Source: Ilumatobacter sp. (lineage in GTDB: Bacteria; Actinomycetota; Acidimicrobiia; Acidimicrobiales; Ilumatobacteraceae). Taken from it: DNA of 34,222 nt. The position numbers and the translations under genes are program-made. The notes under the pieces are model-generated. The model saw only the letters and a program-made list of their open reading frames with translations, did no database searches and was not told where the DNA came from. Where the stretch lies: contig JABDKP010000033.1 in the NCBI GenBank assembly GCA_013002175.1, forward strand, positions 1 through 34,222, given 5' to 3'. Below, in pieces: positions 7,671 through 15,402 of the stretch; within the stretch, counting starts at the first letter, position 1, and every line of letters starts with the position of its first letter.

Positions 7671-9247
7671 TCGGCGCCGTGGACTTCGCGACGTGGGGCG
7701 GCCACCTGGCTGCTGACGCGCTCGCCCCCGACCGTGGCTCGATCGACGTGCTCGTCCCGTTTTCCGTGATCGTCCCGCTCGTCGCGGCCGCCGTCAGCGT
7801 CATCGCGGCCCGCAACCGCATCGCCCAACGGGTGATCGGCCTCGGGGCGCTGCTGGCGGTGCTCGTCGCGAACGTCGTGTTGCTCGTGCGGGTCGACGAC
7901 ATGGCCGAGGGGATCGCGGTGTCACAGGCCGGGGGCTGGGCCGCGCCACTCGGCATCTCGCTGGTCGTCGACCGACTCGCCGCGATCATGCTCGTCGTCT
8001 CGTCGCTGATGTTGGTGAGCGTGCTCGTGTTCGCGATCGGGCAACAGGCCGAGGAGCGCCGGTTCGCCGCGTTCCATCCGGTGTACCTCGTGCTCGCAGC
8101 CGGCGTGTCGGCGAGCTTCATCACCGGCGACCTGTTCAACCTGTTCGTCGCATTCGAGATGATGCTCGTCGCGAGCTACGTCCTGCTGACGCTCGGCGGG
8201 CGACCCGGCCAGGTCCGTTCGGGCATGTCCTACGTCGTGATCAGCCTGATCGCTTCGACGTTCTTCATCACCGCGCTCGCGCTCGTCTACTCGGCGACCG
8301 GGACCGTCAACATGGCCGAGTTGTCCGAGCGGATCCCGCAGCTTCCGAGTGGCGTGCAGACCGGCTTCTCGCTGCTGCTGATCATCGTGTTCGGGATCAA
8401 GGCCGGCCTCTTCCCGTTGTTCTTCTGGCTGCCCGACAGCTATCCCACCGCACCGAACGCGGTCACCGCGATCTTCGCCGGCCTGCTGACGAAAGTCGGC
8501 GTCTACGCGATCATCCGGACCCAGCTGCTGCTGTTCCCGGACGACGCCCGTCAGGGGACGCTGCTGCTCGTCGTCGCGGCGTTGACGATGATCACCGGCG
8601 TGCTCGGTGCGATCGCCCAGGACGACCTCCAGCGGATCCTGTCGTTCCACATCATCAGCCACATCGGCTACATGATCTTCGGTCTCGCACTGTTCACGCT
8701 CGCCGGCATCGCCGGAGCCATCTTCTACATCGTCCACCACATCGTCGTGAAGACCGCGCTGTTCCTCGTGGCGGGGATGATCGAACGCAAGGCGGGGTCC
8801 GACCGGCTGTCGCGCATCGGCGGGATGGTGCGCAGCGCGCCGATGATCGCAGTGTTGTTCGCGTTCCCCGCACTGAGCATCGTCGGCATCCCGCCGTTCT
8901 CCGGCTTCGTCGCGAAGTTCGCGCTCGTCGATGCTGGGATCTCGGTCGAACAGTGGCCGATCGTCGCGGTCGCGCTGGCGGTCAGCCTGTTGACGATGTA
9001 CGTGATGGGGCGGATCTGGGCCGGCGCCTTCTGGGGCACCTGCGAGGACGCCGCAGTCTCCGACCGGTTGCGTCCGGGCCAGACGAGGGTCCCCCTGCTG
9101 ATGACGCTCTCGACCGCGGTCGTGGTGGCGGCGTCGATTGCGCTCGTCGTCTTCGCCGGGCCGATGTACGACCTCGCAGAGCGGGCGGCCGTCGACCTGC
9201 TGGTGCCGCAGAACTACGTCCAGCAGGTGCTCGGAGCGACCAAGTGA
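7667..9247 (+). CDS. mrpD: Mrp Na+/H+ antiporter subunit D
   Basis: 526 residues, start ATG overlapping the mrpC stop (ATGA). It is the second large antiporter-like subunit, related to NuoM/NuoN. The essential glutamate is Glu164 in FNLFVAFEMMLVASYVLL. The conserved lysine block is FPLFFWLPDSYPTAPNAVTAIFAGLLTKVGVYAII. A second block around VHHIVVKTALFLVAGMIERKAGS is also present. About 14 membrane spans are visible by eye. It transports protons in the Mrp complex. Confidence 0.94.
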   Translation: MIGAVDFATWGGHLAADALAPDRGSIDVLVPFSVIVPLVAAAVSVIAARNRIAQRVIGLGALLAVLVANVVLLVRVDDMAEGIAVSQAGGWAAPLGISLVVDRLAAIMLVVSSLMLVSVLVFAIGQQAEERRFAAFHPVYLVLAAGVSASFITGDLFNLFVAFEMMLVASYVLLTLGGRPGQVRSGMSYVVISLIASTFFITALALVYSATGTVNMAELSERIPQLPSGVQTGFSLLLIIVFGIKAGLFPLFFWLPDSYPTAPNAVTAIFAGLLTKVGVYAIIRTQLLLFPDDARQGTLLLVVAALTMITGVLGAIAQDDLQRILSFHIISHIGYMIFGLALFTLAGIAGAIFYIVHHIVVKTALFLVAGMIERKAGSDRLSRIGGMVRSAPMIAVLFAFPALSIVGIPPFSGFVAKFALVDAGISVEQWPIVAVALAVSLLTMYVMGRIWAGAFWGTCEDAAVSDRLRPGQTRVPLLMTLSTAVVVAASIALVVFAGPMYDLAERAAVDLLVPQNYVQQVLGATK

Positions 9248-9819
9248 ACCGGTACGTCCGACTCCCGATGCTGCTGCTGTGGCTGACCACGCTGTGGATC
9301 GCGCTGTGGGGCGACCTGTCGCTCGGCAACGTCGTCGGAGGTTTCGCGGTGGCCGTCGGGGTCCTGATGGTGGCGCGTCCGACCGGTGTGTCCGGTCTCG
9401 AGCGTTACCACTTCCGGCCGGTCGCCGCCGTCCAGTACGGCCTGTACTTCCTCGCGCTGCTCGTCGTCTCGAACCTGATGGTCGCCTGGGAGATCGTGAC
9501 CCCGAAGACCCATCTGACGCGGGCGATCATCAGAGTTCCCATGCATTCGAGGTCCGCCGGCGTCGTCACACTGATCGCGAACTCGATCACGCTGACGCCG
9601 GGCACGATCACCGTGGACGTCGCCGAGCGCGACGACGACGGGACCGTTCGGCGCGACCTGTTCATCCACATCCTCCAGCTGGGAGACATCCCGTCGGTCA
9701 AGCGAGACATGCTCAAACTGGAACGCCTCGCGATCAAGGCATTCGGCGAGTCGGACGACCTCGCGGCGGTGGAGGCGACGTTGGCGGCGCTCGGCGACGA
9801 ACGGGAGATGTCCGGATGA
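9244..9819 (+). CDS. mrpE: Mrp Na+/H+ antiporter subunit E
   Basis: 191 residues from a GTG overlapping the mrpD stop. Hydrophobic N-terminal half with about three spans (LLLWLTTLWIALWGD, NVVGGFAVAVGVLMV, YGLYFLALLVVSNLMVAWEIV), then the soluble MrpE domain with the conserved block SRSAGVVTLIANSITLTPGTITVDV. In the family this domain is cytoplasmic and needed for complex stability. The C-terminal tail is acidic and helical. Confidence 0.92.
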   Translation: MNRYVRLPMLLLWLTTLWIALWGDLSLGNVVGGFAVAVGVLMVARPTGVSGLERYHFRPVAAVQYGLYFLALLVVSNLMVAWEIVTPKTHLTRAIIRVPMHSRSAGVVTLIANSITLTPGTITVDVAERDDDGTVRRDLFIHILQLGDIPSVKRDMLKLERLAIKAFGESDDLAAVEATLAALGDEREMSG

Positions 9820-10067
9820 GTGTCGTTGCACTGACGCTGTTGGTCCTTGCCGGAGCCGCCTTTCTCTACCGCGTCGTCAGCGGGCCGTCGATCCCGGATC
9901 GCGTGGTCGCGCTCGACGGGCTGCTGTCGGTGATCGTGATCGGGATCGTCGTCGCCGCCGCGAGGGCCGACAGCGGGATCATCCTCTCCACCGTGCTCGT
10001 CGTGGCACTCGTCGGCTTCGTCGGCACGACCGCGCTCGCCCGGTTCGTCGAACGGCGGGGTGGATGA
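9816..10067 (+). CDS. mrpF: Mrp Na+/H+ antiporter subunit F
   Basis: 83 residues, ATG overlapping the mrpE stop (ATGA). It is a small three-span protein with the family motif YRVVSGPSIPDRVVALDGL at residues 18-36. Its ion-path aspartates are Asp28 and Asp34. The last helix IILSTVLVVALVGFVGTTALARF is typical. Confidence 0.93.
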   Translation: MSVVALTLLVLAGAAFLYRVVSGPSIPDRVVALDGLLSVIVIGIVVAAARADSGIILSTVLVVALVGFVGTTALARFVERRGG

Positions 10068-10423
10068 TGGGCGTCGTCGCCGGGGCGCTGCTCATCGCGG
10101 GATCGCTGTTCACGATGCTGGGCGGCATCGGCGTCCTGCGCTTCCCGGACGTGATGGCACGAATGCACGCCGCGGCCAAGGCGCCGACGTTGGGCCTGAT
10201 CCTCGTGGCGGTCGGGGCCGCGATCGAGATCGGCACCGCCCACGCGATCGGCACCCTGGTGCTCGTGGTCATCCTCCAACTCCTGACCTCACCCGTGGCC
10301 ACGCACATGCTCGGGCGGGCTTCGCACGGCCAGGTCGAGATCACGCTCGACGGTGGTGACGCACTCGCCGAGCATCTGCGCGAGTCGGCCGAGGGTGGCG
10401 CCGCCGGGACCGACCGCCCGTAG
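10064..10423 (+). CDS. mrpG: Mrp Na+/H+ antiporter subunit G
   Basis: 119 residues, start ATG at 10064 overlapping the mrpF stop; a second ATG follows at once (10067) and could serve instead. Three spans with the MrpG/MnhG signature GGIGVLRFPDVMARMHAAAKAPTLG at residues 20-44. The polar C-terminal tail (about 85-119) is Gly/Glu-rich. Last gene of the complete mrpABCDEFG set; no obvious terminator follows. Confidence 0.93.
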   Translation: MMGVVAGALLIAGSLFTMLGGIGVLRFPDVMARMHAAAKAPTLGLILVAVGAAIEIGTAHAIGTLVLVVILQLLTSPVATHMLGRASHGQVEITLDGGDALAEHLRESAEGGAAGTDRP

Positions 10424-10440
10424 CGCCGACCCCTCCCCGA

Positions 10441-10446
10441 TAGCGT
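10441..10446 (+). promoter_or_regulatory. -10 box of a leaderless methyltransferase promoter
   Basis: TAGCGT ending eight bases before the ATG at 10455, matching the TANNNT-spacer-start pattern seen across the window. It lies in the 31-base gap after mrpG and suggests separate transcription. Confidence 0.45.
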
Positions 10447-10454
10447 CTCGACCG

Positions 10455-11303
10455 ATGCGAGGCCTCAGCAGGTCGCGGTCGCTGCGCGAGATCTTCGACC
10501 GCAACGAGGGCCGCCTGATCCACAAGTGTGACCACTACTTCGAGATCTACGAGCGGCACTTCGCCCGGTTCCGTGGCCGCGCCCCACGGATCCTCGAGAT
10601 CGGTGTCTTCCACGGCGGCTCGCTCGAGATGTGGCGGACGTATTTCGGTCGTGGCACGCATGTCGTCGGTGTCGACATCGAACCCCGCTGTGCCACGCTC
10701 GCCGGACGGGGGATCGACATCCGGATCGGCGACCAGGGCGACGCCGCGTTCCTCCGGCGCGTCGCGGAGGAGGACGGCCCGTTCGACATCGTGATCGAGG
10801 ACGGGAGCCACCTGCCGGAGCACCAGATCCTCGCGTTCGCGGAGCTCTGGCCGTCCGTGAACGACGGCGGCGTGCTGCTGGTCGAGGACCTCTGCACCAA
10901 CTACTGGCCCGAGTACGGCGGCCGGCGCGGCGGCGAGGGCATGTTCATGGAGTTCGTCAAGCCGCTCGTCGACGAGATCAACGGCTTCAACAGCCGGACC
11001 GACGACTTCGAGCCGACCGACTTCACCCGCACGTGCACCGGGATGCACGTGTACGACAGCGTCGTCGTGTTCGACCGTGGTGATCACCGACCGCTGAACA
11101 CGTCGATGACCGGCCGACCCAGTTTCGGGACCGTCGACGAACTCGAACCGCACCACGTGGCGGCAATCGAGGCGATGAACCGGCCGATGCGTCGGGTCCG
11201 TCGGGCAATGCGGTCGCCGGTACGCACGGCCGAGAAGGTGGCCAACCGCCTCCGACGGACGGCGCTCGGGGTGCTCAGGCGACGAGGATCGTCACCGAGC
11301 TGA
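10455..11303 (+). CDS. Class I SAM-dependent methyltransferase (macrocin/sugar O-methyltransferase-like)
   Basis: 282 residues. The SAM-binding motif I is ILEIGVFHGGSLEMW (46-60). The acidic residue after strand 2 is Asp74 in GVDIEPRC. FDIVIEDGSH (110-119) is the motif IV region typical of the TylF/CmcI-like group that methylates sugars or hydroxylated natural products. The preceding HYFEIYERHFARFRGR is common in these proteins. The Arg-rich C-terminal tail (about 240-282) is extra and poorly conserved in appearance. I use the ATG at 10455 because a TAGCGT box precedes it; the upstream extension to 10353 is Ser/Pro-rich and overlaps mrpG. Its 3' end overlaps the convergent cyclophilin gene by 29 bases. 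The true acceptor is unknown. Confidence 0.78.
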   Translation: MRGLSRSRSLREIFDRNEGRLIHKCDHYFEIYERHFARFRGRAPRILEIGVFHGGSLEMWRTYFGRGTHVVGVDIEPRCATLAGRGIDIRIGDQGDAAFLRRVAEEDGPFDIVIEDGSHLPEHQILAFAELWPSVNDGGVLLVEDLCTNYWPEYGGRRGGEGMFMEFVKPLVDEINGFNSRTDDFEPTDFTRTCTGMHVYDSVVVFDRGDHRPLNTSMTGRPSFGTVDELEPHHVAAIEAMNRPMRRVRRAMRSPVRTAEKVANRLRRTALGVLRRRGSSPS

Positions 11304-12084
11304 TCTCGACCGGTTCGCTCGGCGCGCCCTCGGGGGTGCCGACCGCCTCGATCGGCTTGACCGTCTCGTCGAATCCGTCGGCGACCTGGCCGAACAGTGC
11401 GTACGCGGGCGGCAACTCGACACCCTGCTGGCCGGTGATGATGAAGAACTGGCTGCCGTTGGAGTCGGGGCCGCTGTTGGCCATGGCGATCGACCCGAGC
11501 AGGTACTCGCCTGCCTGCGGCAACTCGTCGGCGAACTGGTAGCCGGGTCCGCCCAGGCCAGTGCCCTCCGGGTCGCCGCACTGCACCACGAAGCCCGGGA
11601 TGATCCGGTGGCAGACCGTGCCGTCGAAGTAGCCGTTCCGGGCGAGGAACACGAAGTTGTTGACCGTGACCGGCGCCTGCTGCTGGTCGAGGTCGACGGT
11701 GAACTCGCCCATGTTCGTCGTGATCAGCGCCCGATACTCGACGTCGGGATCGATGCACATCGGCGGCGGTGCGTCGAACGTCTGGGTCTGTTCGTCGGTG
11801 CCGCCGGGTGGCGGGCAGCCCTCCGGGACGATCTCGCCCGTCGACTCGTCGACGACGCTGGTGCCGGCAGTGGTGTCCGCCGGCGGCAGCGTGGCGGCCG
11901 GTGTCGCATCGTCGTCGTCGCCGATGAATGTGTTGGCGATGAATGCGATGCCGAACACCGCGATGATCGCGCCGGCGACGATGACGCCGATCCTGGTCGT
12001 GCGCTGCCGTGACTGGGCCCGCGCCTCCTCGTGCTCTTTCAGTGCCCGGTTCGCCCGCTGACGTTCTCGCTTCTCGGTTCCCAC
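11275..12084 (-). CDS. Membrane-anchored peptidyl-prolyl cis-trans isomerase (cyclophilin)
   Basis: 269 residues from a GTG. A short basic cytoplasmic N-terminus (1-31) precedes one membrane span (about 32-52). A Thr/Ala/Pro/Asp-rich linker (55-115) leads to an extracytoplasmic cyclophilin domain (116-268). The catalytic arginine is Arg160 in CHRIIPGFVVQCGDPEGTG; the NGSQFFI motif (209-215) and ALFGQV (229-234) are present. Unlike most cyclophilins it has Cys158 and Cys168 around the active site, and Cys90 and Cys110 in the linker region, which could form disulfides outside the membrane. It should help fold exported proteins. A TAGCCT box nine bases upstream suggests a leaderless mRNA. Confidence 0.9.
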   Translation of the reverse strand: MGTEKRERQRANRALKEHEEARAQSRQRTTRIGVIVAGAIIAVFGIAFIANTFIGDDDDATPAATLPPADTTAGTSVVDESTGEIVPEGCPPPGGTDEQTQTFDAPPPMCIDPDVEYRALITTNMGEFTVDLDQQQAPVTVNNFVFLARNGYFDGTVCHRIIPGFVVQCGDPEGTGLGGPGYQFADELPQAGEYLLGSIAMANSGPDSNGSQFFIITGQQGVELPPAYALFGQVADGFDETVKPIEAVGTPEGAPSEPVEISSVTILVA

Positions 12085-12093
12085 AGTGCGCTG

Positions 12094-12099
12094 AGGCTA
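12094..12099 (-). promoter_or_regulatory. -10 box of the cyclophilin promoter
   Basis: TAGCCT on the minus strand ending nine bases before the GTG at 12084. Confidence 0.4.
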
Positions 12100-12253
12100 T
12101 CGGTGCGACGGCGTGCGCCACCGGCACGCAGGCGCTCAAGCACCGGGCCGAATGCGCCGATACACGCACACGGCGTGACGACCACGCCGGAAACGAAACT
12201 GCGGGGTGTGTCGAGGTGGGATCCGGCGCGCGGCCGCCTGGCGGGACAACCGA

Positions 12254-13315
12254 GTGGCACTTCTCTCAGATCACGACACGCGGACCGACGACTGGACGGT
12301 GGTGGAGGTCGCCCCTCCATCCGACCGCGCCGCGTCCCTGCGCGCGTGGTCCGGGGCGATCGTCACGGCGACCGGGCTGACCGGTTGGATCGGATGGCTG
12401 ACGTGGCGCATCGCCACGCCCACGATGACGTTCACCGGCCTGGCGGTGCTCGTCGCCGAGTTGGTCGCGTTCGCAGCCGCATTGACCGTCAGCGCCGGCC
12501 TCGTCGTCACGCGGCCGGTCCCGCGTCGCAATCGCCGCGCCTCCGATCGGGGGCGACCGCTGCTGATCCGGCTCGCGGAGGCGTTCGACATCGGTGCGGT
12601 CGTCAGCGAGTCGGCGTGCCAACCCCTGGGCGACGACACCGGTGAGATCGCGTGGGCTCGTCGCGGCATTCGTGTCCTCGGAGAGCAGCGCCCCACCATG
12701 ATCGCGGCGGGCGGCCTGCGCGACGCGGCATGGTCGGTCGTTGCGATCGACGGGTTGCGCCGCGCCTTCGCGGTCGGCGTGCTCGTTGTCGTGTTGTTCA
12801 GCGGGTCGGTGCCGTTCGAGCGACCGCCCGTGGCCACGACGTCGATGTTGGCCGGCGGGTTGATGCTGGTGTCGCTCGGGCACTGGCTGATGTCGGCGGG
12901 CCACCTGCGACCCGGCGCTCGGTTCATCTGGTCGATGTCGTCGATCGGCGCGGGGTTGGGCGACGGCGTGTCCCGCTCGGGTCGCCCGATCAGGTGGATG
13001 GCGACGATGGCGACGCTCGTCGTGCTCAACATCAGCATCGCGCTGCGCGGAATCAGTGACCGCTGGACGCACGGTCTCGGCCCGATGGATCGGGATGGGC
13101 GGATCGCCGCGATGTCGGTCGCGCTCGTGTTCGTGATCGCCGGTGGGGTCGCACTGGCGCGGATGCCCCGTCCGGAGGAAGGGTTCTACGGGGCGACGCG
13201 CCGTCTCGAGGAGGACTCGGTCCGCCGTCTCGCCCTCGGGCTGACGCTGCTGGTCGCGATCGTCGGCTTCGTCGCCGGGATCCTGCCGGCCGACGCCGCG
13301 ACCGCCGCCCGCTGA
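12254..13315 (+). CDS. Multi-span membrane protein of unknown function
   Basis: 353 residues if started at the GTG at 12254; an upstream GTG at 12206 is in frame but adds an Arg/Ala-rich stretch. I do not recognise the family. About seven hydrophobic segments are visible, near residues 33-52, 60-86, 170-186, 195-213, 247-266, 284-302 and 326-346. Between spans two and three is a soluble region of about 80 residues (VSESACQPLGDDTGEIAWARRGIRV) that could be a cytoplasmic or extracytoplasmic domain. The protein is divergent from the cyclophilin gene across a 169-base gap with no clear promoter box. It ends 42 bases before moaD. Codon use and GC look like the neighbours, so it is probably a resident gene. 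Confidence 0.7.
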   Translation: MALLSDHDTRTDDWTVVEVAPPSDRAASLRAWSGAIVTATGLTGWIGWLTWRIATPTMTFTGLAVLVAELVAFAAALTVSAGLVVTRPVPRRNRRASDRGRPLLIRLAEAFDIGAVVSESACQPLGDDTGEIAWARRGIRVLGEQRPTMIAAGGLRDAAWSVVAIDGLRRAFAVGVLVVVLFSGSVPFERPPVATTSMLAGGLMLVSLGHWLMSAGHLRPGARFIWSMSSIGAGLGDGVSRSGRPIRWMATMATLVVLNISIALRGISDRWTHGLGPMDRDGRIAAMSVALVFVIAGGVALARMPRPEEGFYGATRRLEEDSVRRLALGLTLLVAIVGFVAGILPADAATAAR

Positions 13316-13344
13316 CGGTCTCCGTTCCGGTCGGCCGGTACCGG

Positions 13345-13350
13345 TAGATT
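13345..13350 (+). promoter_or_regulatory. -10 box of the moaD-rsiG promoter (leaderless)
   Basis: TAGATT ending seven bases before the ATG at 13358. This is one of the clearest examples of the window-wide pattern. Confidence 0.55.
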
Positions 13351-13357
13351 GGTCACG

Positions 13358-13600
13358 ATGGCACGGCTGCGTCTGTTCGCTTCGGCCCGCGAGGCCGCCG
13401 GCACCGGCACCGACGCGCTCGACGGCGCCACCGTCGCCGATGTGCTCGACGCAGCCGAACACCGCTACGGCCCACGGTTCAGCGAGGTCCTGACCACCTG
13501 CCGCGTCTGGGTCAACGGCGATGCCGTCGGTCTCGACACCGTGGTGGGCCCGAACGACGAAGTGGCGGTCCTGCCGCCCGTATCTGGAGGATGTACGTGA
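13358..13600 (+). CDS. MoaD/ThiS-family sulfur carrier protein with a -GG-Cys-Thr tail
   Basis: 80 residues with a beta-grasp fold pattern: MARLRLFASAREAAGTG at the start, VWVNGDAV in the middle and DEVAVLPPVSGG near the end. In this family the C-terminal Gly-Gly is adenylated by a MoeB/ThiF-type enzyme and then carries sulfur as a thiocarboxylate, for molybdopterin or other biosynthesis. Here two residues (Cys-Thr) follow the Gly-Gly, so it would need trimming before use, or is not activated in the usual way. The two Gly codons and the next base also form the GGAGG ribosome site for the following gene. Start chosen at the ATG at 13358 because of the TAGATT box. No other molybdopterin gene is nearby. 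Confidence 0.82.
   Translation: MARLRLFASAREAAGTGTDALDGATVADVLDAAEHRYGPRFSEVLTTCRVWVNGDAVGLDTVVGPNDEVAVLPPVSGGCT
13586..13590 (+). promoter_or_regulatory. Shine-Dalgarno site inside moaD that sets the rsiG start
   Basis: GGAGG six bases before the GTG at 13597. It rules out the ATG at 13591, which would have no spacer at all. Confidence 0.65.
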
Positions 13601-14112
13601 CCGAGACCAACATCGAGCACCAGGACCCGAGCGATCTGTCGCTTCCGGAACTGCGGTCATTGCGTCAACGGCTGCAGCACGAGGACGACGTGGTCTCCTA
13701 TGCCCGGCGCGTCGCCCAGGCGAGGCTCGACCTCGTCAGCACCGAACTCGAGCGGCGCGCCGCCCGCGACGGCTCGGATGGCGGTGACAGCGACATCAGC
13801 GGCGAGATCGAGAAGGTCCTCTCCCACCATCTGACGGGCGGGCCGGCACGGCCACCGCGGCCGACCGAGGACCTCACCGACAACACGCTGATCGACGAGC
13901 TCGACGAGCTGTGCGCCGAGCATCATTACGGCCGGATCGACGAACTCGACGCCGACCAACTCGCCGCGCTGTCGTCGGCGATCGAGGGCTTCGAGGCGAA
14001 GGTGTCCTCCGATCGGCGCCAGCGGTTCGACCGTCTCGACGAACTGAGCGCCGAACTGGTGCGCCGGTACCGCTCGGGCGAAGCCGACGTCGACTCGCTG
14101 CTCGCCGACTGA
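13597..14112 (+). CDS. rsiG: RsiG-type c-di-GMP-responsive anti-sigma factor candidate
   Basis: 171 residues, mostly helical and charged, GTG start overlapping the moaD stop (GTGA). It matches the RsiG family, which in Streptomyces holds the sigma factor WhiG when loaded with cyclic di-GMP. The family signature is E-x3-S-x2-R-x3-Q-x3-D in two antiparallel helices. The first copy here is Asp30-Ser34-Arg37-Gln41-Asp45 (Glu changed to Asp). The second is Glu133-Ser137-Arg140-Phe144-Asp148 (Gln changed to Phe). The N-terminal LSLPELRSLR and the C-terminal SAELVRRYRSGEADVDSLLA also look like RsiG. A variable linker lies between (55-95). No WhiG-like sigma factor or GGDEF/EAL gene is in the window. 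The family assignment rests on motif spacing and remembered sequences. Confidence 0.8.
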   Translation: MTETNIEHQDPSDLSLPELRSLRQRLQHEDDVVSYARRVAQARLDLVSTELERRAARDGSDGGDSDISGEIEKVLSHHLTGGPARPPRPTEDLTDNTLIDELDELCAEHHYGRIDELDADQLAALSSAIEGFEAKVSSDRRQRFDRLDELSAELVRRYRSGEADVDSLLAD

Positions 14113-14165
14113 GGCGACGCGGCCCGCGCCTGGCGCCCGGACGGGCCGATCTCGGCGGCCGTTGT

Positions 14166-14171
14166 TAACGT
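14166..14171 (+). promoter_or_regulatory. -10 box of a leaderless mshA promoter
   Basis: TAACGT ending seven bases before the GTG at 14179. Confidence 0.5.
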
Positions 14172-14178
14172 CGGTGCG

Positions 14179-15402
14179 GTGGTGCATCGAGTCGCAGTGA
14201 TCTCACTTCACACGTCGCCACTGCTGCAACCCGGCTCGGGAGACAGCGGCGGCATGAACGTCTACGTGCGAGAGCTGGTCTCGTCCCTGTCCCAGAGCGG
14301 CCTCGACTGCACGACGTTCACCCGCGCGGACCGCGAGGGGTTGCCCGCCGAGGTGCTCATCGAGCCGAACCATCGCGTCGTGCACATCGAGGCCGGCCCA
14401 CACCACCTCCCGAAGGAGGCGCTGCCGGAGGTTTCCGACAAGTTCTGTGCGGGTGTACTGACGTGGATGGAGGCGCACGGTCTGCCGGATCTGATCCACG
14501 GCAACTACTGGCTCAGTGGCGTCGTCGGCCACCACCTCAAGCACGTGCTCGACGTGCCGTTCGTGTCGACGTTCCACACGCTGGCACGGGTCAAGGCGGA
14601 GGGCGGCGACCCCGAGCCGATGTGGCGCGATCGCGCCGAGGCCGAGATCATCCAGTGTTCGGATGCGATCTGTGTGAGCTGTGAGGAGGAGGAGTTGCAG
14701 TTCCGGCGGTTGTACGGCGACCCGCACGGCCGGATCGAGATCATCGCGCCGGGGGTCGAGCACGCACTGTTCGCGCCGGGCGCCCAGAGTGGCGCGCGGG
14801 ACGCGATCGGCTTCCCACCCGACCGCCCGCTGCTGTTGTTCGTCGGACGCATCCAGCCGCTCAAGGGCCCGGACCTCGCGATCAGGGCGCTCGCGGAGCT
14901 GAATCGGCCCGACGTGCAACTCGCGATCGTCGGCGGTGCGAGCGGGCACGACGGCGACGATCATGCCGAGGACGCCCACGCCCTCGTCGACGAGCTCGGG
15001 CTGCACGACCAGGTCCACTGGATCGCCCCGCAGCCGCACCACATCCTGTCGTCGTGGTACCGCGCAGCCGACGTCGTGATCGTTCCGAGCCGCAGCGAGA
15101 GCTTCGGGCTGGTCGCCCTCGAAGCTGCGGCGTGCGGGATCCCGGTCGTGGCCAGCGCGGTCGGCGGGCTGCTCAGCCTCGTCGACGACGGCTCGACCGG
15201 GTTCCTGATCGACGGTCGCAATCCCGCCGACTACGCCAAAGCGGTCGCGACGATCCTCGACGACCCGACGATGCAGGCGGCGATGAGGTCGGCCGCCGTC
15301 GAGCGAGCCAGGCGCTACACCTGGAGCGCCGCCGCAGCGCACCTCCGTTCGCTGTACGAGCAGATCGCCGTCGGCCCGCTGGTGAGCTGCGAGGACCCGT
15401 GA
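14179..15402 (+). CDS. mshA: MshA-type glycosyltransferase (mycothiol biosynthesis)
   Basis: 407 residues, a GT4/GT-B glycosyltransferase. MshA joins N-acetylglucosamine from UDP-GlcNAc to inositol 3-phosphate, the first step of mycothiol synthesis. The N-terminal block VAVISLHTSPLLQPGSGDSGGMNVYVREL with GGMN at 24-27 is characteristic. HGNYWLSGVVGHHL and TFHTLARVK follow. The nucleotide-binding half has FVGRIQPLKGPDLAI and the E-x7-E motif at Glu307-Glu315 (ESFGLVALE). GTG at 14179 is supported by the TAACGT box; a GTG follows directly at 14182. The following YbjN gene overlaps the stop by one base, as in mycobacteria, where a YbjN-type gene also follows mshA. A related GT4 enzyme with another acceptor cannot be excluded. 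Confidence 0.85.
   Translation: MVHRVAVISLHTSPLLQPGSGDSGGMNVYVRELVSSLSQSGLDCTTFTRADREGLPAEVLIEPNHRVVHIEAGPHHLPKEALPEVSDKFCAGVLTWMEAHGLPDLIHGNYWLSGVVGHHLKHVLDVPFVSTFHTLARVKAEGGDPEPMWRDRAEAEIIQCSDAICVSCEEEELQFRRLYGDPHGRIEIIAPGVEHALFAPGAQSGARDAIGFPPDRPLLLFVGRIQPLKGPDLAIRALAELNRPDVQLAIVGGASGHDGDDHAEDAHALVDELGLHDQVHWIAPQPHHILSSWYRAADVVIVPSRSESFGLVALEAAACGIPVVASAVGGLLSLVDDGSTGFLIDGRNPADYAKAVATILDDPTMQAAMRSAAVERARRYTWSAAAAHLRSLYEQIAVGPLVSCEDP

Noticed and set aside
9979-10344. Minus-strand frames opposite mrpF/mrpG
   Set aside because: No recognisable protein features; the plus-strand genes are certain.
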